Shown piece after piece: positions 1 through 7,617 of a stretch of DNA of 64,000 nucleotides. The translations under genes were made by a program, and so were the position numbers. The notes under the pieces were generated by a model, which worked only from the letters and a program-made list of their open reading frames with translations, did not search any database and was not told where the DNA came from. Source of the stretch: Veillonella parvula DSM 2008 (lineage in GTDB: Bacteria; Bacillota; Negativicutes; Veillonellales; Veillonellaceae); NCBI RefSeq assembly GCF_000024945.1, contig NC_013520.1, positions 482,001 through 546,000 of the forward strand, written 5' to 3'. Each line of letters opens with the position of its first letter. Within the stretch, counting starts at the first letter, position 1.

Positions 1-1
1 T

Positions 2-17
2 TGTGATGTTCATCACG
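2..17. promoter_or_regulatory. Crp/Fnr-like palindromic site
   Basis: The sequence reads TGTGA-N6-TCACG, with perfect 6-bp arms GTGATG/CATCAC around a 2-nt centre. This matches the general Crp consensus (TGTGA-N6-TCACA) at nine of ten core positions. It lies about 55 bp upstream of the -35 of the promoter feeding the carboxyltransferase gene at 240, a usual place for an activator site. It could equally belong to a gene left of the window. The function is inferred. Confidence 0.4.
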
Positions 18-70
18 AAAAAATCATCTTTGTATACATGAAATCATGAGTAAATAGCATAATGTGGTTG

Positions 71-99
71 TTGACAAAGAATTTTATAAGTAGTCTAAT
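71..99 (+). promoter_or_regulatory. Sigma-70/A type promoter of the decarboxylase alpha gene
   Basis: A perfect -35 TTGACA (71-76), a 17-bp spacer and a -10 TCTAAT (94-99) predict transcription starting near 106. That gives a leader of about 135 nt before the ATG at 240. Confidence 0.6.
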
Positions 100-110
100 A
101 TAAGTATGTA

Positions 111-162
111 TTACGATTTTAGCGCGTTTGGCTAGTGTGAGCAGACATCGAAAAAATCGTAA
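111..162 (+). promoter_or_regulatory. Stem-loop in the 5' leader of the decarboxylase alpha gene
   Basis: TTACGATTTT (111-120) pairs perfectly with AAAATCGTAA (153-162). Inside it a second stem can form between GTTTGGCT and AGCAGAC with one bulged G. It lies just downstream of the predicted transcription start and is not followed by a T-run, so it is not a simple terminator. It may stabilise the messenger or be a control element; neither is shown. Confidence 0.4.
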
Positions 163-239
163 AAAAAATAGGTATGAGATAGTTGTTTGATGAGTGTATA
201 AAGTTACATACACAGACTATTTCGATTTGGAGGATTAAC

Positions 240-1592
240 ATGGCTAAAAAATTAAGAATTTGCGAAACCGTTCTTCGTGACGGTCATCAATCTATTTTGG
301 CAACACGTATGCGCTACGAACAAATGGAACCAGTGCTCGGCCTTTTAGATGATATTGGTTATGAAGCTCTTGAATGTTGGGGCGGCGCTACTTATGACAG
401 CTGTCTTCGTTTCTTGAATGAAGATCCATGGGAACGCCTTCGCAAATTGAAAGCTAATTTGAAAAATACCCCATTGCAAATGTTGCTTCGCGGTCAAAAT
501 TTGTTGGGCTATAAACACTACTCCGACGACGTAGTAGAAGCATTTTGTAATGCGGCTGTAAAAAATGGTATCGACCGTATCCGTATTTTCGACGCATTGA
601 ATGACCCACGCAATATGGAAGCTGCTATTAAGTATTCCAAAAAAGCTGGTGCACACGTTCAATCCGCTATGGTATACACAATTTCTCCAGTTCACACAAC
701 TGAAAGCTTCTTGAAAGTAGCTGAAACTTTGGTAGAAATGGGTACTGATTCCCTTTGTATCAAAGATATGTCCGGTTTGTTAGGACCTGCTGATGCATAT
801 GATTTGGTTTCTACTTTCAAAAAACGTTTCGGCGAATTGCCAATCGACTTGCACAGTCATTTCACTTGCGGCCTTGCAAGTACTACATACTGGGAAGCTG
901 CTAAAGCTGGCGTAGATATCATCGATACTGCTATCTCTCCATTTGCTCATGCAACTAGCCAACCAGCTACTGAACCTATGATCGAAATGTTCAAGGGTAC
1001 TGAATGGGATCTTGGTCTTGACCTTGATAAATACATTCCATTAGTTGACCACTTCCGTAAAGTAAAACAACAAATCGCTGAAGAATTCAACTTGAAACCA
1101 GCTAGCGATGTAATCCCAGCTGTTCGTCGTTACCAAATTCCTGGCGGTATGTTGTCCAATACTCAAAACCAATTGAACGAAATGGGTATGGGCGATCGCT
1201 TCTTCGACGTTATGGATGAAATGCCACGCGTTCGTGAAGACTTGGGTTACCCTCCATTGGTAACCCCAACATCCCAAATCGTTGGTACAATGGCTATGAT
1301 GAACGTTATGATGGGCGACCGTTACAAAATGGTTCCTAACGAAGTTAAAGACCTTGTACGCGGTAAATATGGTGCGTTACCTGGTACTATCTCCGATGAT
1401 ATTCGTCGTACTATTATTGGTGATGAAGAACCTATCACTTGCCGTCCTGCAGATCTTATTGAACCTGAATTGGAAGGTTACCGTCAAGATTTAGCTTCCA
1501 AAGGCTACAATGGTATCACTGATGAAGACGTATTGACTTACGCTATGTTCCCAGAAGTTGCTATCAACTTCTTCGATGCAAATCGTCGTTAA
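240..1592 (+). CDS. oadA: Oxaloacetate decarboxylase alpha / pyruvate carboxylase B type carboxyltransferase subunit
   Basis: This 450-residue protein is a biotin-dependent carboxyltransferase subunit of the PYC/OadA/transcarboxylase-5S family. It moves CO2 between oxaloacetate (or a related acid) and biotin on a partner protein. The opening CETVLRDGHQS holds the metal/substrate Asp, IKDMSGL carries the lysine that is carbamylated in the family, and DLHSHFTCG holds the metal-binding histidines. The start at 240 is chosen because GGAGG precedes it; an in-frame ATG at 183 has no ribosome-binding site. The usual OadA is near 600 residues and ends in a biotinyl domain with an MKM motif. Here the protein stops after the conserved carboxyltransferase domain, so biotin must sit on a separate carrier protein. 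No partner subunits are adjacent. The strongly biased codons suggest high expression, as expected for lactate/malate fermentation. Confidence 0.85.
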   Translation: MAKKLRICETVLRDGHQSILATRMRYEQMEPVLGLLDDIGYEALECWGGATYDSCLRFLNEDPWERLRKLKANLKNTPLQMLLRGQNLLGYKHYSDDVVEAFCNAAVKNGIDRIRIFDALNDPRNMEAAIKYSKKAGAHVQSAMVYTISPVHTTESFLKVAETLVEMGTDSLCIKDMSGLLGPADAYDLVSTFKKRFGELPIDLHSHFTCGLASTTYWEAAKAGVDIIDTAISPFAHATSQPATEPMIEMFKGTEWDLGLDLDKYIPLVDHFRKVKQQIAEEFNLKPASDVIPAVRRYQIPGGMLSNTQNQLNEMGMGDRFFDVMDEMPRVREDLGYPPLVTPTSQIVGTMAMMNVMMGDRYKMVPNEVKDLVRGKYGALPGTISDDIRRTIIGDEEPITCRPADLIEPELEGYRQDLASKGYNGITDEDVLTYAMFPEVAINFFDANRR

Positions 1593-1602
1593 TCCAAACT
1601 TT

Positions 1603-1636
1603 AAAAGAGGATTCTTAGGAATCCTCTTTTTTTTTG
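1603..1636 (+). terminator. Rho-independent terminator after oadA
   Basis: A perfect 12-bp stem (AAAAGAGGATTC / GAATCCTCTTTT) with a TTAG loop is followed by an uninterrupted T-run. Confidence 0.95.
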
Positions 1637-2042
1637 ACCATATTTAAACTATCCTCATAGAGAAATAGTATAATCCAGTATATATTTTGTTTTATTAAAT
1701 GAAGAGATTCAATAGTTGTTTTATATTTTATATTTTATTTTTTTATAAATAGTATAGACAAGTTCCTATTAAAAGGGGAGACTAAGAAACTGATGAAATA
1801 TCAGATATTACCATTTTTCATATCGCCATAAGATACATGGATGCGTGTGAAAATATAATTTTTACGAAAAGTATTAGATATTAAAAGGGTTGAGGTACCT
1901 TTGAATAATCAGTCAATTATAAACTACGTATGAAAGAATAGTGAAAAATATGTTGGATATTTGCGTGTTTTACTTGCGTTAAGTATTAAAAATAGCGTAA
2001 ACTATAGAGAGTATCTACTATTTATGATATTGAGGTAATCCT
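1637..2042. other. AT-rich intergenic region
   Basis: About 400 bp with no convincing gene. It should contain the promoter of the sensor kinase. A weak candidate is TTGCGT (1974-1979) with TAAACT (1998-2003) at 18-bp spacing. I see only short inverted repeats and no recognisable RNA. Confidence 0.5.
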
Positions 2043-3383
2043 GTGAATTTACAAATACGAATTTGGATATCCAATGTTGTGCTGTTTGTTGTACCTATTT
2101 TAATAGCAATCATCTTATTTTTGCTATATTTTACAGGTTTGCGCATATTGGCCAATGCCGGTTACTATTTGCGTATTGAGCAGGAACAACAGTTTAAAAG
2201 TGTCAGTCGAATAACTGAAACCATTACCTTTTATGGGTTAGAAAATGATCTAATTAATAGCTTGGTTAAGCCTAGCTATAGCCTACTTGATCCAAAGGAA
2301 GTATATGTTGAAGTACTTGATCAAGGAAGTATGGTGTATAACTACGGTAATCCACAAATCTATAGTGCTTCTGCCATTGTTGGTCTTATTGATGTTAATC
2401 CTGAATTACAGGGCATCGTATATCAATCCAATAATACTTTCGTTTATGAAATGAGAAAGTACGATGGACGTCATTCCTATGTATACCATATTGCGATTAG
2501 GCGTGCTACCCATGGTAGTGATAGCTTAATGGAATCCGTATCTTTTTATATTATCGTAGTTTCCATATTGCTCTTTATTGTTACATTTTTTGCTATTAAC
2601 CGATTTGTTACACGGTTTATCATGATTCACGTTAAGAACATGACAAAGTCGTTAGAAATGGCAAATCGTCAGATTGAAATGGAACAAGAACAACAGAAAG
2701 AGCTACTCGCTGGTATATCTCATGATATACGAACTCCGTTGACGGCTATTAAAGCTTATGCTGAAGGTGTTCGTGATGGTATTGCACCAACGGAAGAGCA
2801 ACAAAAAAGATATATGGGGATTATTTTGAAGCGGGCCAATGATTTGGATTCTATGTTAGAGGAACTATTCCTCATAACAACATTGAACTATAAAAAAGAA
2901 TCTCGTCCGTCTGAGCGAATTGAATTAGGTCAGTTTGTGCATGACTTTGTAGAAGATCATTTAGCTCCGTATCAATCGAAGGGGCTTGAGATTAAGGCCC
3001 GTATAGCTACGGAAACACCTTTTATCAATGCTAACCCACAATTGTTACAACGAGTTTTGCAGAATGTGTTGAACAATAGTGCTAAGTATAAAATGGCCGA
3101 TATTGGTCATTGCGTCATAGATGTAACGAGTGATGATGATTTTGTATATTGTGTCATCAGTGATGATGGTCCAGGTGTACCGCCAGAATCTCTAGAGCGT
3201 CTGATGCGCCCATTCTATCGTGTAGATTCGTCTCGTACGAATCCTCAAGAAGGTAGTGGCCTAGGATTGTCGATTATCCGTCGAATTATGGAAATCTTTG
3301 AAGGCCGAGTTATGATTGAAAATGTAAGGCCACATGGTCTACGTATTATATTAGAGTTTCCTAAGCAAGGAGAAGAATCATGA
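2043..3383 (+). CDS. Membrane sensor histidine kinase
   Basis: This 446-residue protein is a classical two-component sensor. It has a first membrane helix (about residues 8-31), an extracytoplasmic sensing segment (about 32-165) and a second helix (about 168-190). A linker and coiled coil lead into the HisKA domain, with phospho-accepting His227 in GISHDIRTPL, and then the HATPase domain: N box NNSAKY, G1 DDGPGVP, G2 GSGLGLSI. It begins with GTG, preceded by GAGG. Its last four bases overlap the start of the response regulator (ATGA), so the two are translationally coupled. The stimulus is unknown because the sensing segment resembles no domain I recognise. Downstream is an HtrA protease, so envelope stress is a possible but unproven signal. 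Confidence 0.9.
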   Translation: MNLQIRIWISNVVLFVVPILIAIILFLLYFTGLRILANAGYYLRIEQEQQFKSVSRITETITFYGLENDLINSLVKPSYSLLDPKEVYVEVLDQGSMVYNYGNPQIYSASAIVGLIDVNPELQGIVYQSNNTFVYEMRKYDGRHSYVYHIAIRRATHGSDSLMESVSFYIIVVSILLFIVTFFAINRFVTRFIMIHVKNMTKSLEMANRQIEMEQEQQKELLAGISHDIRTPLTAIKAYAEGVRDGIAPTEEQQKRYMGIILKRANDLDSMLEELFLITTLNYKKESRPSERIELGQFVHDFVEDHLAPYQSKGLEIKARIATETPFINANPQLLQRVLQNVLNNSAKYKMADIGHCVIDVTSDDDFVYCVISDDGPGVPPESLERLMRPFYRVDSSRTNPQEGSGLGLSIIRRIMEIFEGRVMIENVRPHGLRIILEFPKQGEES

Positions 3384-4069
3384 GTGAACATATCTTAATT
3401 ATTGAAGACGATTTGGATATTGCCAATATTGAGCGTGATTATTTAATGGTGGCGGGCTATGATGTAACTATTATGACTAATGGTACAGATGGCATTGAAG
3501 CAGCATTGAATACTCCTGTAGACCTTATTATCCTTGATGTTATGTTGCCAGAAATGGATGGTTTTGAAGTTTGTCGCCAAATTCGTGACAAAGTTCGTGT
3601 ACCAATCGTTATGGTAACTGCGCGCCTTGACGATATCGATAAAATCCGTGGTTTAGGCGTAGGCGCTGATGATTATATTGAAAAGCCATTCTCTCCATCT
3701 GTATTGATTGCGAAGATTAAAGCTATGTTGGCGCAATATAAACGTTTAACAGAGCGCGATGCAATGGAAACTAACGCTATTCAATCCGGTGAAATTCGTC
3801 TCGATCCTAAGATGATGAAAGTATGGGTGAATGAAAAAGAGGTTCATCTCAAAAAGAAAGAATTCCAGTTGTTAGAATTCTTGATGCGTAACCGTGATAT
3901 TGTATTTAGCAAAGAAGAATTATATTCTCGTGTATGGGGACTTGACTCCTATGGTGATTATGCAACTGTAGCGGTTCATATTAATCGTTTACGTGAAGAA
4001 ATTGAGGATAATCCATCTGATAGTAAGCATATTATTACAGTATGGGGCGTAGGGTATAAATTCGTTTAG
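3380..4069 (+). CDS. OmpR/PhoB-family response regulator
   Basis: This 229-residue protein is the cognate partner of the upstream kinase. The receiver domain (about 1-120) has the acidic pair in IIEDDLDI, phospho-acceptor Asp53 in LDVMLPEMDG, the conserved Thr of VMVTAR and the Lys of EKPFSP. The C-terminal winged helix (about 135-229) contains the typical LKKKEFQLLEFL and GVGYKFV signatures. Once phosphorylated it should bind direct repeats in target promoters. Its regulon cannot be read from the sequence. The transcript may continue into the structured 3' region ending at the hairpin near 4400. Confidence 0.93.
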   Translation: MSEHILIIEDDLDIANIERDYLMVAGYDVTIMTNGTDGIEAALNTPVDLIILDVMLPEMDGFEVCRQIRDKVRVPIVMVTARLDDIDKIRGLGVGADDYIEKPFSPSVLIAKIKAMLAQYKRLTERDAMETNAIQSGEIRLDPKMMKVWVNEKEVHLKKKEFQLLEFLMRNRDIVFSKEELYSRVWGLDSYGDYATVAVHINRLREEIEDNPSDSKHIITVWGVGYKFV

Positions 4070-4242
4070 TATCGAAAATATGCATTCACATTATACTCAC
4101 GTTATTCGTGGCTGTTGATTAGATATGACTTCATAGAGATTTTATTATAGAGATATAATCAAAGGTTTAAGAATTGTTTATATAGTTACTTTGATAGTTT
4201 AGATATTCCATGTATACTTATTTAAGTAAGGCTGATTATGAC

Positions 4243-4401
4243 TCTAGATAAGTAATATTTTAACTTCTCTCTCTTAATAAGTTCTCTCTAAAGCTTATCT
4301 AGATCACATATACTCTCTCTCTCAACAGTCCTTACACTCTCAAACTATATGCATAAAGGGCATTTGCTAGCGACGGCTAGTGAATGCCCTTTATGTTTTT
4401 T
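4243..4401 (+). ncRNA. Candidate structured RNA / long 3' UTR
   Basis: The 668-bp gap after the response regulator contains no convincing ORF but has folded segments. TCTAGATAAG (4243-4252) pairs perfectly with CTTATCTAGA (4294-4303). CT-rich tracts (TCTCTCTCTT type) lie inside and after this stem, followed by a strong hairpin at 4352-4395. The arrangement of a CT-rich strand followed by an intrinsic terminator recurs at 8085-8222. It could be a small RNA, a 3' UTR-derived RNA or simply a long untranslated tail; no RNA family is recognised. Confidence 0.3.
4352..4401 (+). terminator. Strong hairpin terminator
   Basis: CATAAAGGGCATT pairs with AATGCCCTTTATG (13 bp). A smaller CTAGC/GCTAG stem forms inside, and a T-rich tail follows. 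It lies 280 bp beyond the response-regulator stop, so it ends either that transcript or an independent RNA. Confidence 0.75.
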
Positions 4402-4737
4402 AGATTTTAGATATTTGAATACATTTTATACAGCATCTTTCAGGATTCTAGGTATTTATCTAGTGGAGGATATACGGTTATAATAATTATACTTTTATAA
4501 GAAAAGTTATAAATTGATATCTTGCATTGTAAAAGCAGGCGTACTATAATAGGTTCATCAAAATCAATTTTATAAAATTAATTTTGAGATGATTTGAATT
4601 AGTGTGAGACGTGGCGTATTTATAAAGCATCATAATTATATGATTTATGATTTGGTTCTAATCTTAACTTTTATAATCATCATTAAGAAGTTATGGGTGA
4701 TGTAGAAGAATATTAAGAAGAATATAAGGAGATCTAC

Positions 4738-5835
4738 ATGACATTTTCAAAATATAAGAAAACAGTAATTGCGTGTATTCTTGCTTTGGGTATTGGGGTA
4801 GGCGGAGGATACTATTTCTTTGGCAGCCCTGTTAATACGCAACCAACAAACGTGAGAGAACAAACTAAACAGACTAAGCCTATTACTGAAACGCGTAATA
4901 CCTATGTAGTACAAGCGGCTAAAGAATCTGGGCCTGCTGTAGTAGGGATTACGACACAAGTATTTCAAAAGGATATTTTTAACCGTACTATCTATGCTGG
5001 AGAAGGTGTTGGGTCCGGTGTGCTTATCGATAATGATGGACATATTGTAACAAATAAACATGTTGTGGCGGGGGCTAAAAATGGGGAGGTTACAGTATCA
5101 TTATCTGATGGCAGTACGGTGACGGGGACCGTTATAGGTTCAGATTCACAGACGGATTTAGCAGTTGTAAAAATTAAACCTCCAAAAGATATTAAACCTA
5201 TAAAAATTGGGGACTCTGACTCCTTACAAGTAGGGGAGCCAGCTATTGCTATTGGCAATCCTTTAGGTCTTGAGTTTAAAGGTTCAGTTACTTCTGGTGT
5301 TATTAGTGCCTTAGCACGTACAATTGATGATCAAGGTCAACGATTCCCATTGATTCAAACTGATGCAGCCATTAATCCAGGTAACTCAGGCGGTGCTCTC
5401 ATTAATGCAGATGGAGAGTTAATTGGTATCAATAGCTCTAAAATCTCTAAAGAGGGAATTGAAGGTATGGGCTTTGCTATTCCAATTAATTCTGCTATGA
5501 CTATCGTTGATTCTATTATTAAAAATGGTAAGGTCATTCGCCCGTATATCGGTGTGTGGGCCGTAGATCGTCAAACAGCAGCACGCAATAATGTAAGTTA
5601 TGAAGGGGAAGGACTTCTTATTGTACAATTAGACTCGACAGGCCCTGCAGCACAAGCTGGATTAGTAGAAGGTGATACGATTGCTCAAATTGATGGCAAA
5701 GATATCACTACATTACTTGAATTAAAAGAGAGAATTGACGCTAAGAGCCCTGGTGATACAGTTTTGGTATCTTATACTCACAATGGCAAAATGAAGAGCA
5801 CACAGATTAAATTAGGCCAAGCAACTTCAAAATAA
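4738..5835 (+). CDS. htrA: HtrA/DegP-like serine protease with one PDZ domain
   Basis: This 365-residue envelope quality-control protease has a single N-terminal hydrophobic segment (about residues 10-28). That segment anchors it or acts as a signal peptide, placing the catalytic part outside the cytoplasmic membrane. The trypsin-like domain carries the full triad: His108 in TNKHVV, Asp140 in QTDLAVV and Ser217 in NPGNSGGAL. One C-terminal PDZ domain (about 270-360; PYIGV, GLVEGDTIAQIDG) binds unfolded or C-terminal peptides and activates the protease. It is a single-gene unit with a good ribosome-binding site (AAGGAG) and its own terminator. It follows a two-component system, which may control it, but no binding site was identified. 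Confidence 0.93.
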   Translation: MTFSKYKKTVIACILALGIGVGGGYYFFGSPVNTQPTNVREQTKQTKPITETRNTYVVQAAKESGPAVVGITTQVFQKDIFNRTIYAGEGVGSGVLIDNDGHIVTNKHVVAGAKNGEVTVSLSDGSTVTGTVIGSDSQTDLAVVKIKPPKDIKPIKIGDSDSLQVGEPAIAIGNPLGLEFKGSVTSGVISALARTIDDQGQRFPLIQTDAAINPGNSGGALINADGELIGINSSKISKEGIEGMGFAIPINSAMTIVDSIIKNGKVIRPYIGVWAVDRQTAARNNVSYEGEGLLIVQLDSTGPAAQAGLVEGDTIAQIDGKDITTLLELKERIDAKSPGDTVLVSYTHNGKMKSTQIKLGQATSK

Positions 5836-5876
5836 ATTACTGATGTTAGAATAAATAGATTATTTTAAAATCAATG

Positions 5877-5906
5877 AAAATCCTCATCCCTTGGATGGGG
5901 ATTTTT
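5877..5906 (+). terminator. Terminator after htrA
   Basis: AAAATCCTCATCC pairs with GGATGGGGATTTT (one T-G wobble) across a short loop. A T-run follows. Confidence 0.85.
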
Positions 5907-6060
5907 ATGTTGTAGCCGAGGTATGTGCGATACATATAGGCTAACATAGGTAAAATTAGAAAAAATTAAGAAAATTTTTTTGCCTTATAAAAGCAGATAA
6001 TATCTGAATTTTTAGGCTGTTAAGAGCGTGAATTTATATTTTGTGAAATATATTTTTAAC

Positions 6061-6089
6061 AAGGTACCTTGTATTCCGAGGTACCTTGT
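6061..6089. promoter_or_regulatory. Repeated palindromic site upstream of the padR-like gene
   Basis: AGGTACCTTGT occurs twice as a perfect 11-bp direct repeat (6062-6072 and 6079-6089), 17 bp apart. The core AAGGTACCTT/AGGTACCT is itself palindromic. It sits about 85-110 bp upstream of the PadR-like regulator start. PadR proteins commonly repress their own promoters through such dyads, so this is a plausible autoregulatory operator. Confidence 0.45.
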
Positions 6090-6173
6090 GTTATTATGTA
6101 TTTGTCAGTACATGATAGTGACCGTAAGAGAGCTTTCACATTGGCCAGTAGGCACAGCCTAAAGGGAGGAACT

Positions 6174-6503
6174 ATGCAAGTTCAATTAAAAAAAGGTGTT
6201 ATGGATATGCTAGTACTAGCATTATTAACACAAGACGATCGCTATGGATATGAAATTGTTAGCACTATTTCGGAGTATATTGAGATTTCCGAAGGAACGA
6301 TATATCCATTATTTAATAGATTAAAGAAAGAAAAGTATGTTGAGACCTATTTGAAGGAGTCCTCCACAGGACCATCTCGAAAATATTATCACATCACGGC
6401 AGATGGCCGTGCAGCATACAATCAGATGCGCCAAGAATGGGATGAATTTTCTGGTGTCATCAATATCCTGTTGAAAGGAGTCGACTATAATGGACAAAAA
6501 TAG
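6174..6503 (+). CDS. PadR-family transcriptional regulator
   Basis: This 109-residue protein is a compact PadR/winged-helix repressor. Its N-terminal winged helix shows the typical KKGVMDMLVLALL, DRYGYEIV and SEGTIYPLFNRLKKE segments, and GPSRKYYHIT forms the wing. The start at 6174 is chosen because GGGAGGA lies immediately upstream; an in-frame ATG 105 bp earlier has no such site. Its end overlaps the next gene by 14 bp. PadR regulators of this size very often sit directly before DUF1700/HAAS membrane proteins, as here, and the pair likely responds to an envelope-related cue. The repeated palindrome at 6061-6089 is the probable operator. Confidence 0.88.
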   Translation: MQVQLKKGVMDMLVLALLTQDDRYGYEIVSTISEYIEISEGTIYPLFNRLKKEKYVETYLKESSTGPSRKYYHITADGRAAYNQMRQEWDEFSGVINILLKGVDYNGQK

Positions 6504-7065
6504 CTTTTTAGAGGCATTGCGCAATATTTTCAAAAAAGCGCGCGTTGCCGATGTAGAGAGTATTATAGAGGTTTATGAGGAACACTTTGCCGTAGGTTAT
6601 GAAAAAGGCCTTACGGATAGTGAAATCATTAAATCGTTAGGTACTCCAGAGGAAATCTATGCATCCTATGTAGATGCAGGTATTATTACAGATACATTGA
6701 GTCAAGATGGTGGTGAAAGTAAATCTGTTAATATGCAAGAAATTTATGCTAGATTTGATGACTACAAAGAGCGTTTATTGCCGCAGTTACCAGGAATGGC
6801 TAAAAAAGCATCTAAAACCTTATTATCCATAGGTAGTGGTTTATCATATATTGTGGGGGTTCTTATATTTATTATTACGCCGGCAATCCTGTATTTATTA
6901 GGTAGCTCTTGGCAACCATTCGAGAATGTAACGGCATTTCCTGCATTATCATTGGTAACTTTAGTTGCACTTGGTGGTGTAGGTCTCTTTGGGGGCCTTA
7001 CATGTATCTTTATTGGTATTGAACTTCGTGGTGTACGCGAACGTTATTTCAGCAATGTAGATTAA
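6490..7065 (+). CDS. HAAS/DUF1700-domain membrane protein
   Basis: This 191-residue protein has an N-terminal HAAS (DUF1700) helical domain (about 1-70; LEALRNIFKKAR, EEHFAVGYEKGLTDSEII, LGTPEEI). It is followed by a charged linker and two hydrophobic helices near the C-terminus (about 115-140 and 152-180). The HAAS domain is associated with PadR-like regulators and is thought to pass information between them and membrane sensors. The start has AAAGGAG upstream and overlaps the padR-like gene, showing operon coupling. A ribosome-binding site and the secreted Met/His-rich protein follow after 9 bp, so the operon probably continues. Confidence 0.82.
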   Translation: MDKNSFLEALRNIFKKARVADVESIIEVYEEHFAVGYEKGLTDSEIIKSLGTPEEIYASYVDAGIITDTLSQDGGESKSVNMQEIYARFDDYKERLLPQLPGMAKKASKTLLSIGSGLSYIVGVLIFIITPAILYLLGSSWQPFENVTAFPALSLVTLVALGGVGLFGGLTCIFIGIELRGVRERYFSNVD

Positions 7066-7074
7066 GGAGGACCT

Positions 7075-7425
7075 ATGAGACGAATTATAATTGCTGCCAT
7101 TCTAACTGTAATCAGTGCTGTAGGGGTAGGTACATCCTTTGCTGTAAATGATCTACCAAATTTTGGTGAATGGATGAAAACCAATGAACAACAGTTTAGA
7201 AAACCACATAGACATGATGGTTCTAATATGCATATGGACCAACATATGATGGATGGAAATAATCAAATGATGCCTCAAAATGGTATGGGGCCAAATAATG
7301 GTCAACATATGTACCAAAATTGTCAAAACCAAATGATGCCTCAAGATGGTATGGGACGAAATAATGGTCAGTATATGCATCAAAATGGTCAAATGCCTCC
7401 ACAAGGCCAACCATCTCAAGGTTAG
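7075..7425 (+). CDS. Secreted Met/His/Gln/Asn-rich protein, possibly shortened by an in-frame TAG
   Basis: This 116-residue protein has a cleavable-type signal peptide (about 1-23, ending TSFA). The mature part is very rich in Met, His, Gln, Asn, Gly and Pro, with near-repeats around QNQMMPQDGMG and NNGQHM/NNGQYM. No known domain is visible. Such Met/His composition is typical of extracytoplasmic metal-binding segments, for example for copper, but that is inference. It is the third gene of the padR-HAAS operon and starts after AAGGAGG. The stop at 7423-7425 is TAG; the same frame stays open to a TAA at 7477-7479 and reads QPNGNASEQAPNGDTQA. That continues the protein's own composition and resembles the tail of the neighbour at 7618. 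A CAG-to-TAG change therefore probably cut off 18 residues. Confidence 0.7.
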   Translation: MRRIIIAAILTVISAVGVGTSFAVNDLPNFGEWMKTNEQQFRKPHRHDGSNMHMDQHMMDGNNQMMPQNGMGPNNGQHMYQNCQNQMMPQDGMGRNNGQYMHQNGQMPPQGQPSQG

Positions 7426-7496
7426 CAACCTAATGGTAATGCTTCAGAACAGGCACCTAATGGTGATACACAAGCTTAATTAATATATAAAACTAT

Positions 7497-7522
7497 TAAT
7501 ATAGATTGGTAATATAGATTGG
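7497..7522. repeat. Perfect 13-bp tandem duplication
   Basis: TAATATAGATTGG is repeated exactly, head to tail (7497-7509 and 7510-7522), in the spacer between the two Met/His-rich protein genes. It may be a simple slippage product or a pair of regulator sites. Confidence 0.8.
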
Positions 7523-7617
7523 GCCGTATGTTTTAAGATATTAATAGATATAGAGTTAGATCTATCTGAGGATATAGTTGTTTTAATCGTATTTGAATAT
7601 TAGGTAAAGGTGAAAAT

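Noticed and set aside
345-1277. Minus-strand frames opposite the carboxyltransferase gene
   Set aside because: They lack start signals and known domains, and lie opposite a strongly codon-biased conserved gene.
1637-2042. Short ORF beginning ATGAAATATCAG near 1794
   Set aside because: It is only 12 codons, with poor ribosome-binding site spacing. Chance is the simplest explanation.
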